Shown one piece after another: positions 1 to 13,172 of a stretch of 64,000 bases of DNA (position 1 is its first letter; the number at the start of each line of letters is the position of its first letter). The DNA lies in the NCBI RefSeq assembly GCF_963583255.1, contig NC_084815.1, positions 6,185,724 through 6,249,723 of the forward strand, in the 5' to 3' direction. The notes under the pieces were generated by a model. That model was given only the letters and a program-made list of their open reading frames with translations, had not been told where the DNA came from and searched no databases. The translations under genes were made by a program, and so were the position numbers. Source of the stretch: Pyrus communis. Lineage: Eukaryota > Streptophyta > Magnoliopsida > Rosales > Rosaceae.

Positions 1-71
1 CACAAAAAAGTTAGAGAGAGAAGCGCACACCCGCAGCAATAATTCACTTTCCTTTCCAACCATCTTCTTCT

Positions 72-110
<39 letters not shown>

Positions 111-258
111 TTGCCAGCTTTTGCAGCTCGTCCTTCCCATAACCCATTTCCCATCTCTCTCTCTCTCTCTCTCTCTCTCCCTCCCTCTCTCTCCCTCTAT
201 TATCTCTCACCCCCACCACCCTCCATCATTACAATTACACACAGAGATCCCATTTCAG
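1..258 (+). other. Villin gene, first 5' UTR exon (pyrimidine-rich leader)
   Basis: This non-coding leader has long CT/TC runs at about 76-106 and 151-200. It contains no ATG and ends at 258 in a consensus donor (CAG followed by GTACGT). CT-rich leaders are common in plant housekeeping genes. The matching acceptor is the T-rich tract ending in CAG at 2689, so leader exon 2 is 2690-2765, just before the villin ATG. The transcription start may lie before the window, because the leader already runs at base 1. Confidence 0.7.
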
Positions 259-2689
259 GTACGTCAATTCTCTCTCTGATCGTTTTCATACTCTTTTCAG
301 CTCCATCAATACCAATTTTGCTGTATGTTATCTGGATCTCTCTTTTTTCAAAGCTATCCAATTTTGCTCTGATCGTTGTTTTGTTTGCAATTCTCGTTTT
401 TTGTTATCTGGGTTTTTATGGTTTTGTTTTAAATTTAATGGGTTTTGGTTGTTTTTGGATGAAGTTGAATATTTGATCTGATGGGGTATGTTGGTTTTTG
501 CCTCCTTATTGATGTTGTTTCATCTGACCTTTTCTTTTCATGAATATTTCTTGATTTGAGTCCATAAAGCTCGAATCGATTGAGTCAAAATGATTGAGCA
601 AGTAGTTGAACAAAATAACTAGAAGATCTTAATAATTTGCTGATATGTAGACTTTTGTGACTGCCTTTTGAAGATATATTATCTGGGTTCTTTCATTTGG
701 TAAAATTTTGCGTGTCTGCGGCGTGTGGACGAGTGCACTTTAATCTCAGTGCATTCTGCCGTTGTGTAATCAGGCAGTTTCCTGGTAAGTCTTATAACTT
801 TGGATTTGATAGTAATCTGTATCCAGTCCTATTGCCGTTTCAGTGGTCATGTTGATCACAAGTCATATTTCAGTTCTTGGGTAGTTTTTTACTTGTTTGA
901 ATACTGGAAGGGACTTTTAAATCTGCGAAGATATCCTCTGTTCGCTATTTTTGAGTTGGATTCAGGAATGTTATGATCCAGAGGAAAGCTATGTTTGAGG
1001 ATTCTTCACATTGATGGGTTCAGTAATTAATTGCAGCATTTGAATATGAAGTCCTATACAGCTAGCAGATGTTTCATGGATGGATTTTATACAGCCTGTT
1101 TGGAAGTATCAAATGTTTGTTACATAAGTAAAAAATAAGATGAGTTGGAAAACATGCATGTACAACAGGATGACCGTTCTTGGCTGAGAAGTTACTGGCG
1201 ATGATTCTTCAGCATTAGTGTGTACTCGAAGCCAATGGTTACAATAGCTTGTGATCCAAATTGTATGGACAGTAGTAGAGATATAAATTTAATCTATCCA
1301 ATATATGATATATGAGAACATAAACTTATATTAGAACAATAGGATCAGCTTTGAGGACAAACTTGTTTTCTCGAATTTTTTTCCCCATAAATATATTCTA
1401 TAGATTGATTACTCTTATTCATCTATGAGTAAGTTAAGTCATGATGATCTAATGTGAACTTCAAGAGAAGGACCATATGTCAACACAAATTTTTATTGCT
1501 GTACAAAGATAATTTAAGCAACATCCATGTAGCAATTTATAAACTAGTAATGTCAGGGACTAGTTTTAAGTATAGAAGCGGCTCCACTCTAACACCAGCG
1601 AGTAGTATTAAAGATGGAAAATCTTAGGACAGTTTGTTCATTGGCTGAAGTACTATTTCGCTCTTGATGCATATTTTCTACTGACATCTGCATGCTCACA
1701 TGTAAAGAAGAAGGGAGAATAAAGGGGATAAACTTCTAAAGATATGGTCAGGCAGCCAGCAGTTTGGAATTTAGGTCATTGTATCACTATGAATGGAGGC
1801 TTACCTAAAGAAAGCTACAAGCCTACTAGGACGAAGCTTGAAGAGGAGGGTCATACAGAGGTTTTCTAAGTTCTTTGGAAGCATATATGGAGCAAATTCC
1901 CTATACATGAGAAGCAAGAGATGGAAGCAATGGTGCACTTTTGAGAGTTAGATACCGACTAATTTTATTGGGAAATACCTCTGGATATTGTTTCAGTTGA
2001 GAAATTAGTACCGGGAAGGGGAGTTCGTGAAACTAATGTAGTGTGGGAAATGCCTTTGGAAATATCTCACTTGAGAATCAGTCCAGCTAAGAGAGTTTAT
2101 AATTGTTTTGAAGTCCAACATGATTTGCATTTTCCTATCTGAATATCAAGTGGGGTAACTTGATTATCAGAACCAAGGTTCGATGGGCCGATACAGAAGC
2201 TAGACCCTGAGTAAATGGACTGAGACATATCAACCTAGTTAGACAACTAAATTCCAAATACAGTGCATCAGCCCTTGAACTTCATTCTCATGCATGAATT
2301 AACTTACACATGTTTGTGTTATGTCTCATTGGGCAAGCACTTTCCTGTTCATGTGAAGTTCTTTGTATACGAAATCCAATAAGTTGTTAGGTTAGCTTTA
2401 TGGGGATGCATAGTGATCTAAGATGTAGGTGCTCACAATTTAAACATCATGAGAAGAGATCATATTCTAACAACTGATTTTTTCATAGTGCTAAGATTTA
2501 CTGTAGCATCTCTGTTGAATTTCTGTGTTGAGTATCAATGCTGATATTTGTACTATAGATAAGAATTTTTGAAGGATATCTATTACTTTTGATTTAAGTG
2601 TCTGTATACTGTTTTTGAAAATGATCTAGTATTCATTTTGGCTTGGTAACAAAACTCCTTTTGTTTATTTGTTTTTTTTTTCCTTGCAG
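259..2689 (+). other. 2.4-kb intron in the villin 5' UTR
   Basis: This is the stretch between the leader donor at 259 and the acceptor at 2689. It is AT-rich with stops in all frames, and I recognise no gene or transposon in it. Long first introns in 5' leaders of plant actin-cytoskeleton genes often raise expression; that role is inferred here, not seen. Confidence 0.6.
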
Positions 2690-2765
2690 TGAACTCTTGT
2701 GGAATTTATAGGGACGCAGGATTCTGCCTTGCTGAAAGAAACATTCTTAAAAGGGATTTCAGGCA

Positions 2766-5700
2766 ATGTCTAGCTCTGCAAAAGCTTTGGATCCTGCTTT
2801 TCAGGGAGCAGGTCAAAGAGTGTATCCTTTTACCAGAGTCTCAATAAAATGAGTCTGCAAAATAATTCTTTTAAAAACCATAATGAAGGACAGGAACAAA
2901 AAACTAACTATCTTGCGTCCACTGAATAAAAAAAGTAAAAGTGACTTAAAATAAAATTACGGCCCCGGATAGTCAGAACAGAGGCTAGGGTTCATGTGGC
3001 CGAACCTAAAGGTTTTGTTGTTATAGACAAAAAAGTAAGGTAGGTTATACTTTGTGTCAGTTTTAGGAATGTGTAAGTCTTTCTGGGAATCTTTTAAATA
3101 TGTTAATCATGTTGTGTTCCAAATTTGAGGTCTTAGGAATGTGTAAGTCTTTCTGGTAATCTTTTAAATATGTTAATCATGTTGTGTTCCAAATTTGAGG
3201 CCGTGAAACTTAACATGTTATAGAGGGACTGAAATTTGGCGGATTGAGGACTTCCAACCAGTTCCTTTGCCAAAATCTGAACATGGAAAATTCTATATGG
3301 GGGATTCTTATATTGTCTTGCAGGTTTGTCTGGTTTTTACTCTCTTTAATTCTTTTCAAAGCCTTTACTATTTATTCTTTTTTCCCCACAAGATTGCTTT
3401 AGAAGAACGAAATTCGTCAGCATAACATAATTTTCTTCCAAGAAATGTAAAAGTGCAATGTTTCTGTTTTGGGTGATTCATAAGTTGATGTCATTCCTGA
3501 ATAACCTTTTGATGTTCTTTATCAATTTTTTATTTTTATTTTTTTTATCCCTTTCCCTTTCTTTGCATGTTCCACCCTAAGAAAGGGGAATTCAGGGATA
3601 GGTGGTTGGGGGGATGGGGCATGGTTGTACGACATATCAAACTTTGGAATAAAAAGGTGTACCTTCAAGGAGGCATTTTTCATTTATATGTTGTCATGTG
3701 CTTATCTGACTATTTGCAGACAACACAAAACAAAGGGGGTGCTTATCTTTATGACATACACTTCTGGATTGGGAAAGATACAAGTCAGGTGTGTATGCTT
3801 AAAGTTTGAACTTGCCTTGAATTTTCTTGGACGTTATATATAGAAGTAAGAGAAAAATTGTTACTTTATATCGTGACTATTTATTGTAGGATGAAGCTGG
3901 GACAGCAGCTATTAAGACCGTTGAACTAGACGCAGTTCTTGGAGGACGTGCAGTGCAACATAGAGAAATTCAAGGCCATGAGTCTGACAAATTTTTGTCA
4001 TACTTCAAACCTTGTATCATACCATTGGAGGGGGGCGTTGCTTCTGGATTTAAAAAGGCTGAGGAAGAGGAATTCGAAACTCGGTTGTATACCTGCAAAG
4101 GAAAACGAGTTGTCAGATTGAAGCAGGTATCCTGTTCTTCTGACGCGAGGGTTTAGAGTTTTTCTTTGTATCTTTGTTTTGGTGTGGAGAGTTGGGAGTT
4201 CAATGAAGTATCTTCAATCTAATTCTGCTGGAGGTTAAAAGGAATTGCACCCTGCATTCTAATTTTGTAGGTTCCTTTTGTGCGTTCCTCACTGAATCAT
4301 GATGATGTGTTCATCCTGGACACTCAAAACAAGATCTTTCAGTTCAACGGAGCAAATTCTAATATCCAGGAGAGGGCAAAGGCTTTGGAAGTAATCCAGT
4401 TTTTGAAGGAAAAGTATCATGATGGAACTTGTGATGTTGCAATAGTTGGTAAGTGCATATACGGTATAACGATGTATATTATATAAAAGCCCACTGAACT
4501 CTTATCATGTTGCCATCTTCTCTAGTACTCAAAAGACCTGCATTATCCAAACAAAATTGTTACCTTACATTTTTGCTGTCTGTGTTGCCCATTCTTAATC
4601 GTTTCTTATTTCATTTGTCAAAAATGGTGTGCATTGTGGCAGATGATGGGAAGCTTGATACAGAGTCCGATTCTGGGGAGTTTTGGGTCCTAATGGGTGG
4701 TTTTGCTCCAATTGCAAAGAAGGTAACCACTGAAGATGATGTGGTTCCAGAAGCTACTCCTGCTATACTGTATAGGTATTCTCATATTTTGTTATTGTCT
4801 TTGTCTAGAACTCTTGATTTTTTAGTAAATGGCAATCTCTCTCTCTCTCTCTCACACGCGCGCACGCGTGCGTGAGCGCGCATGATCATATGCTTTTCAT
4901 GCATGTGCATCTGCATGTAGTAGGTGGCATAGTAAGCACATGCTCCTGACACTTGTTTGTGTGTCAGTGTCTGTCTCTGTGCCGGAAACAAAATATCTAC
5001 TTATATGTTAATCTTTGGTATAATCCTCATAAGGTTCTAACTTAAAGTTACTGGTTTTTGAAGCATAACTGACGGTGAAGTGAAGACTGTAGAAGGTGAA
5101 CTATCCAAATCCTTGCTTGAAAACAACAAATGCTACTTACTGGACTGTGGTTCAGAGGTATTTGTTTGGGTCGGCCGGGTGACACAAGTGGAGGACAGAA
5201 AATCTGCAAGCCAAGCAGCTGAGGTAGTGACCTGCACTTTTTTATTCATGCTGGCAAGCAGATAGGTTTATGAGTGAATTACATAAATGTAGCTCTTAAT
5301 TTTGTCACCAGGAATTTCTTGCTAGTCAGAATAGACCAAAGTCAACACGAATAACCCGGGTTATTCAAGGTTATGAGACACATTCATTCAAGTCCAACTT
5401 TGATTCTTGGCCATTAGGATCAGCAACTTCTGGTACCGAGGAGGGAAGAGGAAAAGTAGCAGGTAATGATCAACTCCTTAGTTGTAAATTGTAATACTTT
5501 CTGATTAGCTTTATTAATATTGTATCTTCATGGTCTGCTAGCTTTGCTGAAGCAACAAGGTGTTGGTTTAAAGGGCATTGCAAAAGGTGCTCCTGTAAAT
5601 GAGGAGGTCCCACCTTTGCTAGAAGGAGGCGGAAAGATGGAGGTCTAGTTGATAATGATATATTTTATGCTTCTAGTAATGACTTAATTAATTAGGCTTC

Positions 5701-8700
5701 CTTGTTGATGTCTTTTGGAATATTGGGTATTCTGTTTTTTTCAGGTATGGTGTATCAATGGTGGTGCCAAGACTCCTCTGTCTAAGGAGGATATTGGTAA
5801 ATTTTACAGTGGAGATTGCTATATCATTCTCTATACTTACCACTCTGGTGATAGAAAAGAAGATTACTTTTTGTGCTGTTGGTTTGGAAAGGATAGTGTT
5901 GAGGTAATTCACTTTGTTCCAGGTTAGAATTTTTAAATAATTGAAAGAATCACTTTGCTTTCTGTCAGAGTTCTTGTATATAAAGTCAGAGACCTGCACT
6001 TCAATCTCTTGTTTACATAACCTTTTGTTTTAGAATAAAAGTTCATGGAGGAACATTGTGCTTTCAGTTGGGGTTGGGGGTGGGTGAGGGTTGCGGAAAT
6101 AAAATGTTGTGTTTTGGATGTCTTTTTGGGAGTTTTAGTTAGAGTTGAATGCCATTTCTTGAAGATAGGAGGAACACTTAATTTCATTGTGAGAGAGGTT
6201 GCTGTTTTTGGCTTCTTTGTGGGCCCCAGGAGCTGCAGAATTTGGAGATATTCCTTTCTTTGAGCCATAGTTGGATGATTATTATACTGGTTAAGTTTGC
6301 TTCGATCTGAAGTAGGAACGATAGATTGGTGGTGTGGGACCTTTTTAGGTGGTTATTCCTGGTCTTGTTGATTCAGTGTACTTCATGTCCACTTCTGGAT
6401 TTTTTTAGTAAATAAATAAAAGTTCCATTCACATAGGAAAGAGACAATTTATGTCTAAGTGTGGTTTGTATTTTCTGGAAGGTTTTTCACTGCATTAAAC
6501 ATGGTGTTTGGTCTAGGTCTTCGTTTGTTCTCTTTCTTCAAGTTATTATTAAACCTAGTGTTTGAATTACAGAGGATATCAAAAGAGAGAGTCATGGTTT
6601 TGTCTTCATTCTAATGAATTTTCATTTTTTTCATCTATTTTTCACCTTTTTGGTAATCGCTTGTGTAATATTTCGTAAAAGCACCCTTCTGCAATTGTAA
6701 GAGGACTTCTAAAGAATTTCTGTTATGTAACCCATTTCAGGAGGACCAGAAAACTGCTGCTCATTTGGCTAGCACAATTTCCAACTCACTGAAGGGAAGA
6801 CCAGTGCAGGTATCATATTATCTTTTATCAATGTTGGAGATTGTTTTACGGACCTGCATATAACAGGGGGCCTTTTTCAGGGTCACATATTTCAAGGTAA
6901 AGAGCCACCACAGTTAGTAGCACTTTTCCAGCCTATGGTGGTCCTGAAGGTATTCTTCAGTTTAGTCTGGTGCAAAAACCTCTCCATATTAGTTTTATTT
7001 GGGGGTTTATTGTTATCTTTTTAATTTGACTGATTTCCTCTTCAGGGGGGCTTGAGCTCTGGCTATAAGAAATTGGTTGAGGAGAAAGGTCTGATGGATG
7101 AAACGTATACAGCAGATTGTGTGGCACTCTTTCGGCTATCTGGAACTTCTGTTCATAACAATAAAGCAGTGCAAGTTGATGCGGTATGAGCCAATTCATA
7201 TGTTATAATCATGTATCCTACATGACAATATATGCTCACATATTTTGGGGAAGTGACCTTAGATAGCGATAAGCACTTCATATCTGATATTACTTAGCTC
7301 ATTTCCTTGCTGGTTGGTATGATGACCATGGAGGACCTAATGCAAAAAAATGTAGTGAGCCCCAGACATGTTGCACATGGTAAAACTATAAAAGCCAGAA
7401 AAACAGAATAGGAATCAAAGATTACCCCTGAATTCCTTGTATAGGAAGACTTACCTGGACAGGGTCAATGGGCGATCAAGAAGGCTCATGGCCTAGGTTG
7501 ATGGCCTTCATTGCACTCTGAAGGGGTGCCCGCCTATGGTCTCCTCAAGGTAGGAGAGCCAATTGGTGGCCTTCATTGCACTCTGAAGGGGTGCCTGCCT
7601 ATGGTCTCCTCAACGTAGGAGAGCCAATGTCATAATTCCTTGTGTAGGAATACTTATCTGTTCCCTAGTAGTATACAACAACAACAACAAAGTCTTTTCC
7701 CTTGTAGTATGCATCTTTAAAATTTCCTGAGGTGGTTTTAGATTCTTCGGTTTCCCCTTTGAAATTAGTTATTAAGTTTGTAACAATGAGTGCTAAGCTT
7801 TTTTACATTGGTTTAGGTCAAGGATGGAGTCACTGGAGGATTTTCACACTGGATTTTTAGCATGCTGTAGTTGGCCAGTATAGAGAATAATATGAGATGT
7901 TAGATGTGATTTATTCAGGGGAAGATGAAAAAGGATTATCTGTTTTTCTTCATAAATGTGGTAGGAAGATTTGAATGTAATTGCATGCTTTTGAGAGAAT
8001 GTTTTCTATGCTATGTTTAAATGTTGGACTTCTTGTTCACTGCTGGAGATAATCTTGTACTCTTTGGGCTTTTTAAATTGTCTTTTCTTTTATCAATGTA
8101 TACGTAAAACAAATTTCATTGTTTAGGTGGCAACATCGTTGAACTCTACCGAGTGTTTCATTCTGCAATCTGGGTCCTCAATGTTTGCCTGGATTGGAAA
8201 TCAATGCACCATTGAGCAGCAACAGTTAGCAGCAAAACTTGCAGAGTTTTTGAAGGTACACTCGTATTGAAGATTCTATGCCCTCTGCCTCTTATGTAAC
8301 TTATTTGCCTTCGAATTTATCATAGATGCACCATTCAGAAGAGTCAACATAACCAAGTAGGCTTAGTAAATGTATTTTAGTCAGGCTTCAAGTAACAATG
8401 GTATACTTAGGTCTGGCATTGTTTCGACTTAATAAAATAAAAAGAATAAGATGATTGTATACGTTGAGTTGATTGGGCACGGACGATGGATGGACAGCAT
8501 TCAGTATTCATGCTTAATGTAATTTAGTAGTATTTATTAGGCACTCGATTTTCAGTATTGCCACGGATATACTGTTCGTCTATTTGAGCCTTACATGCCT
8601 TGCTAATACAGCCAGGAGTTACTTTAAAACATGCTAAAGAGGGAACTGAGAGCTCATCCTTCTGGTTTGCTCTAGGAGGGAAACAAAGTTACACCAGCAA

Positions 8701-9326
8701 TAAAGTTTCTCAGGAGATTGTCAGAGATCCCCACCTGTTCACATTCTCGTTTAACAGAGGTAGAATATTATGACATTAAATGATGGCTGAGTTAGAAATT
8801 TTATTTGTAAAGTTTGTTCCATTCTAACTCTGTTTTTTTTGTGTGTTCATGGATTCCCCAGGAAAGTTTCAGGTGAGTTATATGGCCTTTTGAGTGTAAT
8901 TGGTATTTACTTCCATTTTCATTTGGACGCTAGTGCTTCTAATTGCATTCTGCAATTTTAATTTTGCAGGTAGAGGAAATTTACAACTTCACTCAAGATG
9001 ATCTGCTGACAGAGGATATCCTTATACTTGATACGCATGCCGAAGTGTTTGTTTGGGTTGGTCAATGTGTAGACTCGAAAGAAAAGCAAAATGCTTTTGA
9101 AATTGGCAAGGTATACCTTAAAATATTTGCATTTTCGTCAGATGTTTCATTTGTTACATTTTTCATTCATATTTGTGCAGAAATACATAGCGCTGGCAGC
9201 ATCTCTGGAGGGTTTGGCTCCTAATGTACCATTATACAAAGTTACTGAAGGAAATGAACCTCGCTTCTTTACAACATACTTTTCATGGGATCTTTCAAAA
9301 GCCACTGTATGTTCTAAAACAACAAA

Positions 9327-9369
<43 letters not shown>

Positions 9370-11781
9370 ATGAGTTTTAAGGAATTTGTAGTCAAGAATA
9401 ATCAAAACACATTAAGTTGAACATAACAATTTTCTGTAATTTGGAACTTTTGGAGGGGTTTTTACTTTTCTATTTTAATTGAAATAAACTAGTCTTTTGG
9501 ACTAGAATCAAATCAAGCGTGCATATTTGTGTGGAATGCAGTAAATGATAATGCTGTGCAAATGCCATAACAAAGGGAAGTGATAAATTGCCTAGATGGG
9601 AAGAGAATTGTTTTAGGGATCATTACATATAGAATATCATATACCAGTGATTAAATATACGAAGAAGTCTATCTTCTCAAATAAAACAAAAGCTTAGAAG
9701 TCTAATTTGGAAATAAGATGCGAGTTGATCAACATTGTTTTCTGGATATATTATTGCTGATTGATGATGTGCTTACCTTCTCTCCCTCTTTAACCATGTC
9801 AGAGATAATGATCTAAAGTATGACTTTGTTTCTGCTACAATTGGTAATGCATTTGAGATTCTAGACATTTCATTAAATAATTTTAGAGGCGGACCAAAAT
9901 TTATTGTGAGGAAAAATTATTTTGATAGGTAAAGTGTAAAGCAAAGTGGCATGACAATGTGTAAAAAAACTTTGTAGATATCAACTGTTTTAATTGAAGT
10001 ACTTTATACGGATGGATAACTATATTCCGTTTAAGATATAATTTTCTTACAGTATATCTACCCTAAATGTAGGTTCAAGGAAACTCATTCCTGAAGAAGG
10101 TGTCAATACTCTTTGGAATTGGTCATGCTGTGGAGGTAATGTCTATTATCAAACATGTTGCATTGTAATCTCCTCTTGTACATGTGTGCGAAATTCTATA
10201 TAATACATTCTATCTAGTATATACAAGGGAACCATGATCATATATTGTCTTAAGATTCTCGTTATAAGTTAATTACTGGAATAATGTTCTTTTCCTAACA
10301 GTTTGAAATGGTTTAACAATGTAAAGGATTGAAATCTATCAAAATTTGTAAATTTTTTTTGCATTATCGTATATTATCCTTCTGTAATTCACGGAGAAGG
10401 GATCTCTGTTGCTGGATCAGGACAAGTCCACTGGGAATCAAGGAGGACCAAGGCAAAGAGCTGAAGCCTTAGCTGCCTTATCATCTGCATTCAATCCATC
10501 CTCTGGAAAGTCACCCCTAACGGTAATTAATTTTTTTTTGTACCAGTATTGTGTGCTACTGGATGCTATTGCCATGTTGTCATGTCTTCACATGAGGTGT
10601 GCAGACAAGCAGAAGTTGTAATTCATTCCATGAATGAATAGTAGGAACTTTTGTCCTACTTAAGTACTTACAGAAAGTTGCATTAGAAAGTGTACATCCC
10701 CTACCCCATCCCCCCCTTCCCTCTCTATGCTCTAGTTCATGTTATCATTCTTTTTTGGAATAATCAACTAGGGAAGTGGTGTGTGCATACAAACATCCCT
10801 TAGGTTTTTTGAATGTTGCATTATGACGTTGGATCTGATATTTATCCCTCTTTGCTTTAGTGTTGTTTCTTAGCACCTTAGCACCTTTTCACTTTTCATT
10901 TTTCCTTTGTTTTTTTTAATGATCCATGATCAATAATATTTGGTCTGAATCTCTGATACATGACGGTGTTGATGGATTTTTCTGAGGCCTTGTATTCAAT
11001 AATTCAACTGCCACGCAATGAATCACAGGGCCAGGATAAGTCCAATGGATCGAGTGAAGGACCGAGGCAAAGAGCAGAAGCTTTAGCTGCTTTATCTTCT
11101 GCATTTAATTCATCCTCTGGAAACAAGCCTTCTTTTCCCAAGCCGTCTGCTTCAGGTCGAGGATCACAAAGAGCTGCAGCAGTTGCTGCACTTTCAAATG
11201 TTCTTACAGCTGAAAAGAGTAGGTTAACACCGGATGCTTCTCCTTTGCAAAGCCCTCCCTCAGAAACTAGTGCTTCTGGTAAGAATGTAGAAATACTTAT
11301 GATTATCCATTATATGCGTGGGTTGCGAACGGGTCTGATGCATTTGGGTACTTGCAGCTGACGCAAAAAGTGATTTTTTTCTGAAACAGAGGGTCCTTGG
11401 GAACTTCCTGAAGTCAAGGAGACAGGTGAAGCTGCACCTGTTTCCGAACGCAGTGAGGAGGATTCAGAACAAAAGACACTGCAGGACGAGAGTGATAGTG
11501 AAAGTAGTCGCAGTACTTTCAGTTATGACCAACTGAGGGCTAAATCCAACAATCCTGTAACCGGCATTGATTTTAAGAGAAGAGAGGTTGGTCGTATGTG
11601 AATGTTGTCACTTTCATCAATCTCTGCTTTGAAATCATAGTGACATAACCTCTGCTTGGTTTTTCAGACCTATCTCTCTGATGAGGAGTTTCAGACCATA
11701 TTTGGGATGCCGAAAGATGCTTTCTATCGACTGCCAAAGTGGAAGCAAGACATGCAGAAGAGGAAAGCGGATTTATTCTAG
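2766..11781 (+). CDS. VLN: Villin (VLN2/VLN3 type), actin-filament binding, bundling and severing protein
   Basis: The spliced reading frame gives 966 codons plus TAG. Exons: 2766-2821, 3224-3323, 3720-3788, 3890-4126, 4271-4448, 4643-4775, 5064-5223, 5312-5462, 5542-5642, 5745-5903, 6741-6809, 6881-6949, 7046-7183, 8127-8255, 8612-8759, 8862-8872, 8970-9110, 9181-9306, 10073-10135, 10421-10522, 11029-11278, 11390-11586, 11668-11781. All junctions are GT-AG and the phases close exactly. The protein opens [18 protein letters not shown], then has six gelsolin repeats to about residue 735. A low-complexity linker follows, with the [16 protein letters not shown] motif twice, then a headpiece (about 906-966) ending KRKADLF. 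Length and order match Arabidopsis VLN2/VLN3 (about 965-976 aa), which bundle, cap and sever F-actin under calcium control in the cytoplasm. No frame break is seen, so this looks functional. Confidence 0.95.
3063..3200 (+). repeat. Tandem duplication, 70-bp unit, in villin intron 1 of the CDS
   Basis: Two adjacent copies (3063-3132 and 3133-3200) differ at about one base inside the shared segment. Each starts TTAGGAATGTGTAAGTC and ends near AAATTTGAGG. The second copy ends 23 bp before the acceptor at 3223, so it moved the acceptor away from the donor without disturbing it. The near identity points to a recent event. Confidence 0.9.
4838..4920 (+). repeat. CT run followed by CA/CG alternating purine-pyrimidine tract in a villin intron
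   Basis: A short CT microsatellite (about 4838-4852) runs into ACACGCGCGCACGCGTGCGTG and GCGCGCATG, then CATGCATGTGCATCTGCATG. Alternating purine-pyrimidine DNA of this kind can adopt Z-DNA. It lies within the 4776-5063 intron, clear of both splice sites. Confidence 0.75.
7502..7628 (+). repeat. Tandem duplication, 65-bp unit, in a villin intron
   Basis: The segment beginning TGGCCTTCATTGCACTCTG occurs at 7502 and again at 7567. The copies differ at a few positions (CCCGCC/CCTGCC, CAAGG/CAACG). The surroundings (about 7380-7700) differ in composition from the rest of the intron, including an ACAACAACAACAA run near 7677, so this may be part of an inserted repeat of unknown class. The host intron is 7184-8126. 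Confidence 0.8.
8862..8872 (+). other. 11-nt coding microexon of villin
   Basis: The previous exon ends AACAGAG at 8759 (phase 1) and the next begins GTAGAGGAA at 8970. Only with GAAAGTTTCAG (8862-8872, after CCCCAG and before GTGAGT) does the frame close, giving N-R-G-K-F-Q then V-E-E. Plant villins have exactly this NRGKFQVEE stretch between gelsolin repeats 5 and 6, so the microexon is supported by both frame and family. Confidence 0.9.
9329..9363 (+). repeat. CT dinucleotide microsatellite in a villin intron
   Basis: A pure CT run of about 30 bp lies just downstream of the donor at 9307, in the 9307-10072 intron. The rest of that intron is AT-rich with nothing recognisable. Confidence 0.9.
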
Positions 11782-12150
11782 AGGCCAAATGCAATAGAAC
11801 GAGTGCTTTTACACTGCTTATTTGCATCCTGACTCGCAATTCATTCATTTTGATCTGTGCTTTCTCTGTGGTGCCTTGTTTTCTGTCTAGCATTTTGCTC
11901 TCGATGAACATAGCGCTGTGGTTAGTATCGGTATTGATTGAGATACTGCCTGAAGAGTGATTTTTCCATCTTTTTTTTCTTTGTTTCTTAACTGCTGCTG
12001 CCTCATGTAGTTTTCGCAGATGGTAGTGTTAAGCGCAACACGCAGGTCAAATTCTTTCATTTGCTCCACATGTATTTTGATTTTCGGTTTTACTCAATCA
12101 TCTTTTTTTCATCTTTTAAACTTTTTTTTTTAAAGGGGATTTTGTATATG
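11782..12150 (+). other. Villin 3' UTR and probable end of the transcript
   Basis: The T-rich sequence after the TAG at 11781 is typical of a plant 3' UTR. There is no sharp AATAAA. T-rich and TTGTAT-like stretches near 12060-12150 are plausible polyadenylation elements, so the end point is approximate. Confidence 0.4.
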
Positions 12151-12397
12151 CAACACATTTGTATTTTGCAACTGTGACGAATATGAAGGAATGGGCAATT
12201 GTTTGTGGTTTGCAATTTATTGGTGTCATTGAACGAGGGTTTATCTGCAGTACGCGTGCACCAAAATAATTAAATCCCAGCCTTCTATTATTGAGCTTAA
12301 AAACGAGCGGCTGTGATCAATTTGGCATGCATGGTGCGCATCCCATGCGTAGGGGGTCTGTCCGCAGGGGACAACATATATCGTTGTATAAAAAAAA

Positions 12398-12517
12398 GGA
12401 ATTATTATTAGCACTTTAAAAATCTCATTCTACACTTCTAACGAGTGTATTTTTCTTTCTAATTATAGAAAGTTTGGAGTGCCAAATGAGATTTTTACAG
12501 TACTAATAATAATTCTC
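12398..12517. mobile_element. MITE, 120 bp, near-palindromic
   Basis: The left end GGAATTATTATTAGCACT and the reverse complement of the right end GAGAATTATTATTAGTACT match closely over about 30 bp, including a shared AAAAATCTCATT segment. It is flanked on both sides by TAAAAAAAA (12389-12397 and 12518-12526), a possible 9-bp target duplication, although that sequence is low complexity. The superfamily is uncertain. Confidence 0.75.
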
Positions 12518-13079
12518 TAAAAAAAATATAATTTAAGATGTCATTTGTATCATGAGTCGATTTTACTTGAATTTTGAGGGCATGAAGTGACGTGAATTCA
12601 CCAACTTACAACAGCATGTTAATGACATGTTTACTTGTCAGAAACCTGAACAAAAAGTAAGGATATCATTCTCTTAACTAACTTATCATTTGTTTACTAA
12701 CACATCATGACTGAAAAGAATGGCAAGGAGGTCGAGAGAGTGGAGAGATGCAGAGTACATTACCGACTGAAAAAAGAAGAGCAAGGAAAGGTCGAGAGAG
12801 AGAGAGAGAGAGAGAGAGTGAGGATAGTTAAGGTATAGAGGGTAGACAGAGGAGTCAAACAAAAATATGTTAATTAATAATTATAAAATATCCATTGACC
12901 TTGCGTCAAACGCTTTATTATTTTTATACTACTTATTCCATGCCAAGCCAAATCTATCTAGCTTAGTTCTAATATTAGTCAAATCCGAGATAGTACGGGG
13001 CAACAAATGGATCCTAATAAAACTAACTTCGATTGTGTACACTTTTGTGGAGGCACATATCTAACTTGTAATTCTTACC

Positions 13080-13172
13080 GACTAAATTGATTTAAATAAT
13101 CGTTATCCCGGAACTTTTAATTAAGACCTCTCACTTACAAATAAAGTGGAATACCACTAGACCGTAGTACAA
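13080..13172 (-). mobile_element. tRNA-type SINE fragment (same family as 37098)
   Basis: Read on the minus strand it starts TGTACTACGGTCTAGTGGTATT, followed by a TTTGTAAGTGAGAGGTCTTAA segment. This is the head of the SINE seen complete at 37098-37272. The 3' half is diverged or lost. Confidence 0.6.
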
